The notes: generated by a model from the letters alone, not told the origin. A stretch of DNA of 64,000 bases from Pandoraea vervacti (GCF_000934605.2 NZ_CP010897.2:3968001-4032000), one strand, 5' to 3'. Shown: positions 1 through 8,707, counted from the first letter of the stretch. Numbers and translations are program-made.

Positions 1-1
1 G

Positions 2-442
2 GGGCCGAGCGCGGCGCTCATGTACTGGTGCAACCGCGAGAAGTCACGCTCGACATTCCTCGGCGACTGGCTCAAGAGCGGCGACAAGTACCAGCGCCTG
101 CCCAATGGGTATTACGTCTATGCGGGACGCAGTGACGATATGCTCAAGGTCAGCGGCCAGTACGTCTCGCCCATCGAAGTGGAGATGGTGCTGATGCAGC
201 ACGATGCGGTGCTCGAGGCGGGCGTCGTGGGACGCGACGACAATGGCCTCACCAAGACACAGGCGTTCGTCGTGCTCAAGCCGGGGCTCGACGCCACCGA
301 CGCGATGGCCGCCGAGTTGAAGGCCTTCGTCAAGGCACGTCTGGCCCCGCACAAATACCCGCGCGAGCTGGTGTTCGTCGACGATCTGCCCAAGACGGCC
401 ACCGGTAAGGTGCAACGCTTCAAGCTACGTGAAATGCTCTAG
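2..442 (+). CDS. Benzoate-CoA ligase, C-terminal part (gene starts before the window)
   Basis: This is the C-terminal 146 residues of an adenylate-forming acyl-CoA ligase. The frame is open from base 2, so the gene begins upstream of the window. Visible family motifs are the hinge region GRSDDMLKVSGQYVSP and the final PKTATGKVQRFKLRE, whose lysine is the conserved adenylation lysine. The family activates an aromatic acid to its CoA thioester with ATP. The specific assignment to benzoate rests on resemblance to box-pathway ligases and on the alpha/beta hydrolase 14 bases downstream, which often accompanies box genes. Another aromatic acid is possible. The truncation is only a window-edge effect. 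Confidence 0.8.
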   Translation, partial: GPSAALMYWCNREKSRSTFLGDWLKSGDKYQRLPNGYYVYAGRSDDMLKVSGQYVSPIEVEMVLMQHDAVLEAGVVGRDDNGLTKTQAFVVLKPGLDATDAMAAELKAFVKARLAPHKYPRELVFVDDLPKTATGKVQRFKLREML

Positions 443-456
443 GAGACACCCATAGC

Positions 457-1278
457 ATGTCGGACGTACAGTTCGCCCGGATCGAGACGCCCTCGCATGG
501 CGCGCTCTCGCTGGAGTATCGATGGCTCAATCGCGAGCGCACGCACGCGCCGTTGCTGGTCTTCCTGCATGAGGGGCTGGGCTCCGTCGCCATGTGGAAG
601 GACTGGCCGCAGCAGTTGTGCGACGCGGGCGGCTATCGCGGTCTCGTGTACTCACGCAACGGATATGGCCGCTCGACCCCGCGACCGCACGACGAAGCCT
701 GGCCGGTGGACTTCATGCACCGCCAGGCGCGCGAGGTGCTGCCTGCGTTTCTCGACGCGGTGGGCGTCGGGCCGGACGAGGCGGATCGGGTGTGGCTCGT
801 GGGGCACAGCGACGGCGGCTCGATCTCGCTGCTGTTCTCCGCCGCGTTCCCCGACCGGCTCGCGGGGGCGATCGTGCTCGCGCCGCATCTGTTCGTCGAG
901 GACGTATCGGTCGAGAGCATCGCCAAAACGAAGACCGTCTACGAGACGACCGATTTGCGCAGCAAGCTCGGCCGCTATCACGACGACGTCGATTCCGCGT
1001 TCTGGGGGTGGAACGATATCTGGCTGAACCCGGCGTTTCGCGAATGGAATCTCGTGGGCGCCGTGGCTACCATCTCGAAGCCGCTGCTGGCAATTCAGGG
1101 CGAGGACGACGAGTACGGCACGATGGCGCAGATGGACAGCATTGCCGCGCACGTGCCGCACGCGAGGGTGGTGAAGCTGGCCGATTGCGGTCACTCGCCG
1201 CATCGCGACGCGCCCGGACCGCTCGGCGAAGCCATCGTCGCGTTCATCGGTTCGCATACGTCGCTTCGGGCAGCTTGA
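457..1278 (+). CDS. Alpha/beta hydrolase, box-cluster type
   Basis: A complete 273-residue alpha/beta hydrolase fold protein. The nucleophile elbow GHSDGG gives Ser118; the likely acid is in GEDDEYG (about residues 215-221) and the histidine is His246 in DCGHSPH. The oxyanion region FLHEGLGS lies near residue 37. An AGGAGA Shine-Dalgarno sits just ahead of the ATG, 14 bases after the ligase stop, so the two genes are probably co-transcribed. Hydrolases of this kind sit in aerobic benzoyl-CoA (box) clusters and may act on a ring-cleavage thioester or lactone. The true substrate is not visible from sequence. Confidence 0.8.
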   Translation: MSDVQFARIETPSHGALSLEYRWLNRERTHAPLLVFLHEGLGSVAMWKDWPQQLCDAGGYRGLVYSRNGYGRSTPRPHDEAWPVDFMHRQAREVLPAFLDAVGVGPDEADRVWLVGHSDGGSISLLFSAAFPDRLAGAIVLAPHLFVEDVSVESIAKTKTVYETTDLRSKLGRYHDDVDSAFWGWNDIWLNPAFREWNLVGAVATISKPLLAIQGEDDEYGTMAQMDSIAAHVPHARVVKLADCGHSPHRDAPGPLGEAIVAFIGSHTSLRAA

Positions 1279-1280
1279 TC

Positions 1281-2360
1281 TCAGATGACGCGCACCCCCG
1301 GCGTACCCGGACGCATGGCGCCGACGATGGCCGCTTCGATGAAACCGTCGGCACGGAAGACGGCGAGCACGTCGTCGACCGCGCCCGGCGCGCACGACAC
1401 CAGCAGACCGCCTGCGGTCTGCGGATCGCACAGTAAATCGCGATCGCGCGCCGTCAGGCGCTCTCCCAACGCTACCGACGCCCCATACGACGCCCAGTTG
1501 CGACCGGACGCGCCGGTAATGTACCCCTGGTCCGCCAGTTCGCGCACCCCGTCGAACAACGGCACGTCGGACATGCGCAAATAGGCTGCAAGGTTCGCGC
1601 CTCGGCACATCTCCAGCGTGTGGCCGAGCAGACCGAAGCCCGTCACGTCGGTGAGCGCATGCACGCCCGGCAGCGCGGCGAGCGCCGGGCCGACGCGATT
1701 GAGGCGCGTCGTCGCATCGATCATGCGGCGATAGCCATCCTCGTCGAGCTGGTGTTTCTTGAGCGCGGCCGACATCACACCGACGCCGAGCGGCTTGCCC
1801 AGTACGAGCACGTCGCCTGCCTGCGCGTCGGCGTTGCGTTTGAGACGTTTCGGATGCACGACGCCCAGCGCGGCCAGACCGTAGATCGGCTCGACCGAAT
1901 CGATGCTGTGACCGCCCGCAATCGGAATGCCCGCCTCCGCGCAAATCGACTCGCCGCCGCGCAGAATGTCGCGGATCGTCTCTCGCGGCAACACGTTGAT
2001 CGGCATGCCGACGATGGCCAGCGCGAAGATCGGCTTGCCGCCCATCGCGTAGATATCGGACAGCGCATTGGTCGCGGCAATGCGGCCGAAGTCGAACGGG
2101 TCGTCGACGATCGGCATGAAGAAGTCGGTCGTGGCAATGATCGCCTGCTCGTCGTTGAGCTGGTAGACAGCCGCGTCGTCGGCGGTCTCGGTGCCGACCA
2201 GCAGCGCAGCGGGCGCGGGCAGGGGCGTATCGTTGCGGGCCAGCAGTTCGGACAGCACGCCCGGCGCGATCTTGCAGCCGCAGCCGCCGCCGTGCGAGAG
2301 CGAAGTCAGACGCGGCACTGCCGGGGCTTCGCCCGATTGAGTTGCATCGTTTGCGGTCAT
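1281..2360 (-). CDS. selD: Selenide, water dikinase SelD
   Basis: A 359-residue selenophosphate synthetase, which makes selenophosphate from selenide and ATP for selenocysteine and 2-selenouridine synthesis. The glycine-rich N-terminal motif HGGGCGCK gives Cys27, Cys29 and Lys30, matching the essential Cys and Lys of the E. coli enzyme; the active position is Cys, not selenocysteine. The start was set at MTANDATQSG because the longer reading frame upstream has no SelD-like sequence. The gene is convergent with the hydrolase, 2 bases apart. No selA, selB or selU gene is next to it. Family assignment is firm. Confidence 0.93.
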   Translation of the reverse strand: MTANDATQSGEAPAVPRLTSLSHGGGCGCKIAPGVLSELLARNDTPLPAPAALLVGTETADDAAVYQLNDEQAIIATTDFFMPIVDDPFDFGRIAATNALSDIYAMGGKPIFALAIVGMPINVLPRETIRDILRGGESICAEAGIPIAGGHSIDSVEPIYGLAALGVVHPKRLKRNADAQAGDVLVLGKPLGVGVMSAALKKHQLDEDGYRRMIDATTRLNRVGPALAALPGVHALTDVTGFGLLGHTLEMCRGANLAAYLRMSDVPLFDGVRELADQGYITGASGRNWASYGASVALGERLTARDRDLLCDPQTAGGLLVSCAPGAVDDVLAVFRADGFIEAAIVGAMRPGTPGVRVI

Positions 2361-2618
2361 GATCGTGAGTGTTCGTTTTCTTGAAGTCGACGTATTATGA
2401 AGCAGCTTTGGCGCATCGCCATGTCTTGCGACGTGTCGCCGCGCCTGCCATGTCTCGAAACCCGAAGTCTTGCAGTCTTGACATGGCGGACGATGCGCCA
2501 ATGCTACCGTTTCACATCGTCCCTGCATTCGGGAATGTCGCATCAAGACACCGCGTTTCACCTTGTTTTACCCTCTAACCAATGTGCGCCGTGAGCGCTG
2601 AAGCCTAAGGGGACCACC

Positions 2619-3785
2619 ATGCAACGCCGCCGCTTCCTGTCTTTGGGCGCTTCTCTGGGCGCTTGCGCCCTGCCCGCCTCCGTGCTGTCCACTTCGCTGC
2701 TGCCGGGCGCCGCACGCGCGGCATCGAGCGCCGCAGGCGTCGCAACGCCCAATCCTGCCGACGGCTGGCGCACCTTCGAGCTGACCACACAGGTCGATCT
2801 GCCGGCCGGTAACGGCCCGGCGAACGTCTGGCTGCCCGTGGCAATGACGCCGTCCGGCGCCTATCAGACCGCGCTGGGCGCCCACTGGGAAGCGCCGGGC
2901 GCCAGGGCGGACCTGCGCATGGTCCGCGGTGCGTCGGGCATTGGCGTGCCGATGCTCGCCGTGGCGTGGCCGGGCGGCGCGGCGCAAGGGGCTCGCACCG
3001 TCACGCTGACGAACACCTTTGCCACGCGCGACCGGCGCGTCGACTTGTCCCAACCGCCGTCGGCCAACGCGGCGCACGAACCGCCGGCGGTGCTGCGTCA
3101 GTATCTCCAGCCGACCGAGTTGCAGCCGACCGACGGTCTGGTGCGTGAGACCGCCGAGAAAATCACGCGTGGCGAAAAGGGCGACGTCGACAAGGCGCGC
3201 GCCATTTATCAGTGGATCGTGGAGAACTGTCGCCGCGAGGGTTCCGTGCGCGGCTGCGGCACGGGCGACGTGCGCTATATGCTCACCACGGGAGATCTCG
3301 CGGGCAAGTGCGCCGACATCAATGCACTCTTTACCGCCCTGGCGCGCTCGGTCGGCATTCCCGCGCGCGACGCGTACGGCGTGCGCGTCGCAACGTCGCG
3401 TCACGGTTTCAACAGCCTCGGTAAGGCAGGCGACGTGACGCGCGCCCAGCATTGTCGCGCGGAGTTCTATGCGGCCGGCTACGGTTGGGTGCCGGTCGAT
3501 CCGGCGGACGTGCGCAAGGTCGTGCTCGAAGAAGTCCCGGGCGGCCTGCCGCTCGACGATCTGCGCGTTCGCGCGGCGCGCGCGATGCTGTTCGGCCAAT
3601 GGGAAATGAACTGGGTCGCGTTCAATCACGGCGCCGACATCCCGTTGCCCGGCGCGCACGGCACGCACACGAGCGCCGTGCCCTTCCTCATGTACCCGAA
3701 CGGTGAAGTGGCAAGTGCCCGGCTCGACAGCCTCAATCCCGACACCTTCCGCTATCGCATGCACGCGCGCGAAATCACAATTTGA
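2619..3785 (+). CDS. Tat-exported transglutaminase-like cysteine protease domain protein
   Basis: 388 residues. The N-terminus MQRRRFLSLG followed by a hydrophobic stretch and AARA is a twin-arginine signal peptide. The C-terminal half is a transglutaminase-like (papain-fold) domain: Cys231 in LAGKCADINALF, His278 in RAQHCRAEFY and Asp294 in PVDPAD form the expected Cys-His-Asp triad. These domains are usually peptidases or peptide-linkage enzymes in the periplasm. A second Tat-signal protein with a CGPC motif follows 73 bases downstream on the same strand, so the pair may be a unit. The substrate is unknown. Confidence 0.85.
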   Translation: MQRRRFLSLGASLGACALPASVLSTSLLPGAARAASSAAGVATPNPADGWRTFELTTQVDLPAGNGPANVWLPVAMTPSGAYQTALGAHWEAPGARADLRMVRGASGIGVPMLAVAWPGGAAQGARTVTLTNTFATRDRRVDLSQPPSANAAHEPPAVLRQYLQPTELQPTDGLVRETAEKITRGEKGDVDKARAIYQWIVENCRREGSVRGCGTGDVRYMLTTGDLAGKCADINALFTALARSVGIPARDAYGVRVATSRHGFNSLGKAGDVTRAQHCRAEFYAAGYGWVPVDPADVRKVVLEEVPGGLPLDDLRVRAARAMLFGQWEMNWVAFNHGADIPLPGAHGTHTSAVPFLMYPNGEVASARLDSLNPDTFRYRMHAREITI

Positions 3786-3858
3786 GCACCACCTGAGCAC
3801 GACCTGAGCGGTGGCCTGATCGTCATCGCTCGCCCCACGCCCCCAGGGAGCTTTTGCC

Positions 3859-4458
3859 ATGCAACGCCGTCATTTTCTTCATACGCTCGGCGCGCTCGGC
3901 GCCGCCTCGGCACTGGGCGGGACCGGCACCCCGGCGTTAGCGGCCGGACCGGTAAAGGGCGCGTCGGAAGTCGACGACAGCGCGCTCGCCGGCACCTCCG
4001 GCGGCACGCTGTCGGCATGGCGAGGGGCGACCCCCGCCTTCGCCCTGGAAGGGCTCGATGGCAAGACCTATGCCTTGTCGCAGTATCGCGGGCGCGTGGT
4101 CATCGTGAACTTCTGGGCGACGTGGTGCGGACCTTGTCGCAACGAGATCCCGGCGATGGGCGAGGTCGTGCGTCAATACCGTGCGCGCGGCCTCACGCTG
4201 CTGGCCGTCAATTACAAGGAACCGGCCGCGACCGTGAAGCCCTTTGTCGACAAGTTGCCCATCGACGGCACCGTCCTGCTCGATGCGAACGGCGCGGTGT
4301 ACAAGCGCTTCGGCTCGCTTGGCCTGCCCGCGACCTATCTGGTCGACCGCGCAGGCAATGCGCGCTTCTGGCGCATGGGCGAGTTGGAATGGACCGACGT
4401 GGGATTACACGGGCACATCGAAGCGTTGCTCACGCAAAAAGGCGGCGCGGCGGCCTGA
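3859..4458 (+). CDS. TlpA-family periplasmic thiol-disulfide protein with Tat signal
   Basis: 199 residues. The N-terminus MQRRHFLHTLGALGAASALG is Tat-like and nearly repeats that of the preceding gene. The body is a thioredoxin fold of the TlpA/ResA type: FWATWCGPCRNEIPAM carries the redox pair Cys90 and Cys93, and the cis-proline is in LGLPATYLVD. Such proteins reduce periplasmic disulfides, often for cytochrome c maturation or for a cysteine-dependent partner. The neighbour upstream is a cysteine-dependent transglutaminase-like protein, which makes a role in keeping that cysteine reduced plausible, though this is inference. Confidence 0.85.
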   Translation: MQRRHFLHTLGALGAASALGGTGTPALAAGPVKGASEVDDSALAGTSGGTLSAWRGATPAFALEGLDGKTYALSQYRGRVVIVNFWATWCGPCRNEIPAMGEVVRQYRARGLTLLAVNYKEPAATVKPFVDKLPIDGTVLLDANGAVYKRFGSLGLPATYLVDRAGNARFWRMGELEWTDVGLHGHIEALLTQKGGAAA

Positions 4459-4526
4459 CGCGCTGTTGCGACGCCATTGGCGAATGGCAGTCGGCTGTCG
4501 GCTGATGGTTGATCGCTAACGGCACG

Positions 4527-5510
4527 TTATGCCCCTGCGACCGCACGAACGTGCTCCAGCAGGCGCGCGGTCGGCCCGGCAAGCACTCCGTCCCGGTAGG
4601 CGCAACATAGCGGTGCGCGAGGCGGCGGCGCGAGCGGTCGGTACACGATGCCCTCGATCTGCATGCGCATGAGCGACGCGGGCACCACCGACACGCCAAG
4701 CCCTGCGGCGACGAGCGAGAGCGTAGTGAGCAGGCGCGGCGCCTCCTGTTCGATCGCCGGACTGAAGCCTGCGCTGTGACATGCGGCGATGATGGCGTCG
4801 TACAGCCCCTGCCCGGCGCGACGGCGATAGAGAATCAGCTTCTCGGAGGCGATTGCCGTCATCGGCACGGCCGCTTCGTGGGCATTGGCGGCTTGGGCGG
4901 CTTTGGCGGCTTTGGCGGCTTTGGCGGCTTTGGCGGCTTTGGTGACCTTCGCCCCGCGGCCCGTGCGCGCGAGCGGATGCGCCGAGGGCACCGCCAACAC
5001 CATCGGCTCCTCCAGCACCTGCACCACGGCAATCTCTCCGGTATTGCCTTGCGGTTGCCGAATGAAGGCGACATCGATGTGGCCGTCGCGCAATCCGTCG
5101 AGCAATTCGCCCGTACTGGATTCGTCGAGCATGAGCGATACCGACGGGGCGTCGCTGCGAAAGGCGCGAATCACCGTCGGCACGAACGGGTGCAGCGCTG
5201 CCGAACTGGTGAAGCCTACGGACAGGCGTCCCTTCACGCCGGCGGCAACGCGCCGCACGTCGTCGACCGCCTGATCGAGCTTGCGCACGACCTCGTAGGC
5301 GTCGGCAAGAAATGCCTGCCCGGCATCGGTGAGCGCCATGCCGCGCGGCAGACGCTCGAACAGCGTCACGCCCAGTTGCGTCTCCAGCACCCGGATCTGT
5401 TGCGAGAGCGGCGGTTGCCCGATGCCCAGACGCTCCGCTGCACGCGTCATGTGTCCGGTTTCAGCCACCGCAATGAAATAGCGGAGCAGGCGTACGTCGA
5501 CGTTTGCCAT
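4527..5510 (-). CDS. LysR-family transcriptional regulator with Lys-Ala-Ala repeat insert
   Basis: 327 residues. The N-terminal winged helix-turn-helix (LLRYFIAVAETGHMTRAAERLGI, here shortened as residues 8-30) is typical of LysR regulators, close to the CatM/BenM type. The C-terminal effector domain is interrupted at about residues 187-213 by a run of KAA units encoded by a 9-bp tandem repeat. The gene is divergent from the chromate transporter genes, with a 14-bp palindrome between them, so it probably controls them and itself. The inducer is unknown. Confidence 0.88.
   Translation of the reverse strand: MANVDVRLLRYFIAVAETGHMTRAAERLGIGQPPLSQQIRVLETQLGVTLFERLPRGMALTDAGQAFLADAYEVVRKLDQAVDDVRRVAAGVKGRLSVGFTSSAALHPFVPTVIRAFRSDAPSVSLMLDESSTGELLDGLRDGHIDVAFIRQPQGNTGEIAVVQVLEEPMVLAVPSAHPLARTGRGAKVTKAAKAAKAAKAAKAAQAANAHEAAVPMTAIASEKLILYRRRAGQGLYDAIIAACHSAGFSPAIEQEAPRLLTTLSLVAAGLGVSVVPASLMRMQIEGIVYRPLAPPPRAPLCCAYRDGVLAGPTARLLEHVRAVAGA
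4885..4938. repeat. 9-bp in-frame tandem repeat, six units
   Basis: Six head-to-tail copies of ttggcggct, one with a single base change, lie inside the LysR gene. On the coding strand they encode Lys-Ala-Ala (or Gln-Ala-Ala) units. The unit length is a multiple of three, so copy-number change keeps the frame but alters the length of a charged helical stretch in the effector-binding domain. Confidence 0.9.
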
Positions 5511-5541
5511 ATTGCTTCGATATGATTCAAGTCACTTCCAT

Positions 5542-5555
5542 ATATTGGACAATAT
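5542..5555. promoter_or_regulatory. Palindrome between LysR and chromate transporter genes
   Basis: ATATTG-GA-CAATAT is a perfect inverted repeat about 30 bases upstream of the LysR start codon and about 110 bases upstream of chrA. Its size and AT-rich dyad fit a LysR-type binding site, and the AT-rich stretch could also hold the divergent promoters. No footprint can be inferred beyond the symmetry. Confidence 0.5.
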
Positions 5556-5666
5556 AGCGCAATCCGCCTAATCTCAAGGGGTCCCGCGCGGCAATCGTGC
5601 CCCTCCATCGAAGACACTCTCTGCCGGGCGGCCCCTTAGCAATACCGCTCTTCGAATTTGCCCGCC

Positions 5667-6272
5667 ATGAACATTCCGGCCCCACCTACCGCCGTCACAC
5701 CGGCCACCGCGGATCCGACAGCCATCCCCTCCCCCGTCACTCAGGCGCCCAGCGTGCGCGAACTGTTCCTCGGCTTTCTCGGCCTGGGCATGACCGCGTT
5801 CGGCGGGGCGTTGCCGCTGGCGCGACGCATGATCGTCGAGAAGCGTCGGTGGATCACGTCTGCGGAGTTCACCGATTTGCTCGGTCTGTGCCAGTTTCTG
5901 CCGGGCGGCAACATCATCAATCTCTCGGTCGCGCTCGGCATGCGCTTTCATGGCTGGCGCGGCGCGCTGGCTTCGATCCTCGGGCTGATTGCTGCGCCGT
6001 CCGCGGTCGTGATCGTCCTCGGCTCGATCTATCAGCATTTTCAGAACGATGCGCATGTGAAGCATCTTTTCGCCGGGCTGGCGGCCGCTGCTGCCGGTCT
6101 GCTGATTCAGATGGCGTGGAAGGTTTCGTGGCCGCTGCGCAAGTCGCTGGCGCTCGGCGGCGTGGCGGTAGCGTGCTTCATCGCGATTGCCGTGCTGCGC
6201 GTGCCGCTCGTGCTCACCATGCTGGTGATGACGCCGATCTCCATCTATGCCACCTGGAGAGTCTCGCAATGA
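5667..6272 (+). CDS. Chromate transporter, N-terminal half subunit
   Basis: 201 residues from ATG 5667; a TTG three codons earlier is an alternative start, and no strong ribosome site distinguishes them. The sequence has the ChrA half-domain signature: FLGLGMTAFGG-type first helix, then LCQFLPGGNIINLSVALG and several hydrophobic helices. Chromate transporters of the CHR family occur either as one 400-residue protein or as two half-length subunits; this is the split form, with the partner overlapping by 4 bases. The family exports chromate by proton-linked antiport; transport of other oxyanions is possible. Confidence 0.85.
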   Translation: MNIPAPPTAVTPATADPTAIPSPVTQAPSVRELFLGFLGLGMTAFGGALPLARRMIVEKRRWITSAEFTDLLGLCQFLPGGNIINLSVALGMRFHGWRGALASILGLIAAPSAVVIVLGSIYQHFQNDAHVKHLFAGLAAAAAGLLIQMAWKVSWPLRKSLALGGVAVACFIAIAVLRVPLVLTMLVMTPISIYATWRVSQ

Positions 6273-6799
6273 CCGGCACGCTCATCTCCCTCGCCCTTAT
6301 CTTCACGCAGTTGTCGGTGCTTGCCTTTGGCGGCGGCAACACGATCCTGCCGGAGATGGAGCGTCAGGTCGTCGATCTGCACCACTGGATGACCTCCGAA
6401 GCATTCAGCGCCTTGTTCGCGCTGGGACAGGCGGCGCCCGGTCCGAACCTCATGATCGTGACGCTCGTCGGCTGGCATGTCGCCGGCTGGCAGGGCATGC
6501 TCGTCACGTCGATCGCCAAGTTCGGACCGTCGTCGCTCATCACGGCCGGTGTGCTGCATCTTTGGGAACGCTTCCGAGACCGGCCGTGGCGCCGTATCGT
6601 GCAGGCGGGCCTGATGCCGATGACCGCCGGGCTGGTGGCTGCGAGCGCAGCGCTGATCGCCCAGGCATCGGCCACCTCGTGGCTGCTCGCCGGTATTACG
6701 GCCAGTGTTGCCGTACTGGCCATTCGCACGAAAGTCCATCCGCTGTGGTGGCTCGCCCTCGGCAGCGTGGCCGGGCTGCTCGGTGGCGCTTATCTGTAA
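6269..6799 (+). CDS. Chromate transporter, C-terminal half subunit
   Basis: 176 residues. The start codon overlaps the stop of the first subunit (ATGA), indicating translational coupling. Motifs SVLAFGGGNTILPEMERQVV and LGQAAPGPNL match the CHR family half-domain. Membrane helices alternate through the length, ending in GLLGGAYL. With the previous gene it forms a heteromeric short-chain ChrA transporter, divergent from the LysR gene that probably regulates it. Confidence 0.85.
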   Translation: MTGTLISLALIFTQLSVLAFGGGNTILPEMERQVVDLHHWMTSEAFSALFALGQAAPGPNLMIVTLVGWHVAGWQGMLVTSIAKFGPSSLITAGVLHLWERFRDRPWRRIVQAGLMPMTAGLVAASAALIAQASATSWLLAGITASVAVLAIRTKVHPLWWLALGSVAGLLGGAYL

Positions 6800-6937
6800 G
6801 ACGGATCGCAACGACATGAGTGGCCGAAACGCGTTGTACGGTGGCATCGGGCCAACACATGCATGGGCAGCGCAGATGGACCGCAAGACAGCGCCATTCT
6901 CGTGGGCGGCTCCGGCGGCTGACGCCAGAGGATGGGT

Positions 6938-8320
6938 TTAGCCTCGCGCGCTCACCTGAGCCAACGACGCATGCCAGTGATCCCGGCCCATCGCGCCGAT
7001 GCCGTCCACCAGACGCACCCAGTCAGGGCTGCCGATCTTCAGCGAGGGCGGCGTGTCCCCGCGCACCAATGCGGCAAGGCGAGCCGGACATGGAACGTTG
7101 ACGGCGCTGGACTCAGGCCGGCCCGCCACGATCATCACCCGGGCGATCCAGCGGGCCACGTCCAACGGAATCGTTGGACGGATCGTCTCGCCGGGCGCCG
7201 GCGCCGGCTCATCCGACCAGCGCCAGGCGTAGCGGGCACTGATGCCGGCGCGCGTCGCAACGCCGAGTGCGTCGAGCACCTGGCGACACGTCAAGCCTTC
7301 TTGCGCCGCGACCGCCATCGCGCGTTGCGCGAGCTCACGCCAATCGCCGGTGCCGCCACAGTCGTCGCGCACACTGGCGGCGAACAGTTCCGTGAGTCGG
7401 GTACGGACGCGTCTTAACGCCGTAGGGTGCGTGAGCAAGCGGCGGTCGTTTCGCGTCTTCGCGGACAGATCGTCCGTGGTTTCGGCAGGATCGAACACCT
7501 GCACGTCGATGGGGTGGACGGTGAACGTCGGCGATCCGGGGGCGTCGTGACGCCAATCCGGTTCGAGCCGGTCTCTGAGCAACGCGAAGGCGCTGTCATC
7601 GCGAATGAGTGACCGGCGTTCGTCGGTGATGAGCAGGGCTTCGCGCATGGGCTTGGGCAGCTTGAACCCGAGGCCGTGGGCCATCAGTTGGCAAAGGCCC
7701 GAGACGCGGTCACTGCGTGCCAGATCGGATTGCGGGGCGTCGGCAATGTGCAGCAACAGCGCCTCGGCGATATGCATTTCCGCGAGCGCGCGACGCGGCA
7801 GCGAGGCGCCGCCCTGCTGCGCGTTGGCAGCGGGCGCTGTCGCATCGAACACCGCGAGACACTGACGCATTGCCGTCACATCCGCGAGCGTGCGCCGACG
7901 CAGTTGCGAATCCGTCTGCAAGGCCCACGCGCGCCGCGCCTCGCCACCGCCCCCGATTGCCCGCTCCAGCGCCCTGAGTTCCGGCCAGAGGTAACTGCAT
8001 GTCGCGCCGAGCGTGAGGGCACTCAGCGCGCAGGCCAGGCCAACGTCCACGACATTCGCGACATTCGTAACGCCCGCCACCCCGGGCTGCGCGCCGGCCT
8101 GAGGACGGAATCGTCGGCCTGCCTGATGCCAGGCATCGGCGAGCAGATGACGTAACCCACTGTCGCGCACACAGGCGAGGGCGCCGGTGAAGTCCGCCCG
8201 GAAGCTGTCGAGAACACAATGCATCGCGTCCGTCGCAAGATGAAGGACCGTGCTCACACCGGGCAGCGTGCCGGTCGAGAGCGAGTGGGAAGTGCGGGGC
8301 GCATCGGACACAATTGACAT
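6938..8320 (-). CDS. Hypothetical protein, no family recognised
   Basis: 460 residues if translation begins at ATG 8320, which is chosen because an AAGGAG ribosome site (8328-8333) sits at good distance; the longer frame upstream runs through a 10-bp repeat and is unlikely to be coding. The N-terminus is rich in Ser/Thr. I see no signal peptide, only one possible hydrophobic segment around residues 90-110 (GLACALSALTLGATCSYLW) and no catalytic motif. The rest is helical and Arg/Ala-rich. It stands alone, convergent with the chromate genes, and could be a lineage-specific secreted or regulatory protein, but no function is supported. Confidence 0.6.
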   Translation of the reverse strand: MSIVSDAPRTSHSLSTGTLPGVSTVLHLATDAMHCVLDSFRADFTGALACVRDSGLRHLLADAWHQAGRRFRPQAGAQPGVAGVTNVANVVDVGLACALSALTLGATCSYLWPELRALERAIGGGGEARRAWALQTDSQLRRRTLADVTAMRQCLAVFDATAPAANAQQGGASLPRRALAEMHIAEALLLHIADAPQSDLARSDRVSGLCQLMAHGLGFKLPKPMREALLITDERRSLIRDDSAFALLRDRLEPDWRHDAPGSPTFTVHPIDVQVFDPAETTDDLSAKTRNDRRLLTHPTALRRVRTRLTELFAASVRDDCGGTGDWRELAQRAMAVAAQEGLTCRQVLDALGVATRAGISARYAWRWSDEPAPAPGETIRPTIPLDVARWIARVMIVAGRPESSAVNVPCPARLAALVRGDTPPSLKIGSPDWVRLVDGIGAMGRDHWHASLAQVSARG

Positions 8321-8707
8321 GGCGCAGGCTCCTTGATGAGTCGTGGTGCCGATCCACGCCGATCCACGCCGATCCACGCCGATCCGCACCCATCCACACC
8401 AGTCCGTGCCGGTCCGCAGGGTCCTGCCCGCCATGACGGGCGAGAAGCAGGCACGAGGAACGCACGAAGCAGGCGAAAGCTGGCCAAACGCAGACAGAAA
8501 GCGGGCAGAAAGCAGGCATGAAATGCAAAGCATGTGCACGGAACGCGCGGACCGGAAGAGCGGGCATGGTCCGCCACCGGCGCCCGCCCGGCTTCAGGAT
8601 TCGCTCCCGGCCCTTTCGGGCGGCCTCTCGCAGAATCTGGGATGATGTCGGCATTGCATCGTCCCGACTCACTGAAAACTCGCTCGTCCCTATTGGAGGA
8701 GGCCGTC
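8321..8707. other. Gene-free region with repeats between divergent genes
   Basis: 387 bases between the orphan gene and the LysE-type gene. It contains the 10-bp repeat array listed separately, then a purine-rich stretch with repeated gcaggc/gaaag words (about 8445-8520), and the AGGAGG ribosome site of the downstream gene just before 8708. Reading frames crossing it look non-coding. Confidence 0.6.
8351..8410. repeat. 10-bp tandem repeat, degenerating
   Basis: Three exact head-to-tail copies of gatccacgcc (8351-8380) are followed by three progressively altered copies (gatccgcacc, catccacacc, agtccgtgcc). The array lies 30 bases upstream of the orphan gene's start, within its probable leader or promoter. 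Confidence 0.9.

Noticed and set aside
5667..6799. Frameshifted single chromate transporter gene
   Set aside because: The two halves have a clean ATGA overlap and each has its own complete half-domain, the normal split form of the family.
8351..8410. CRISPR-like array
   Set aside because: Units are 10 bp, directly adjacent, without spacers.
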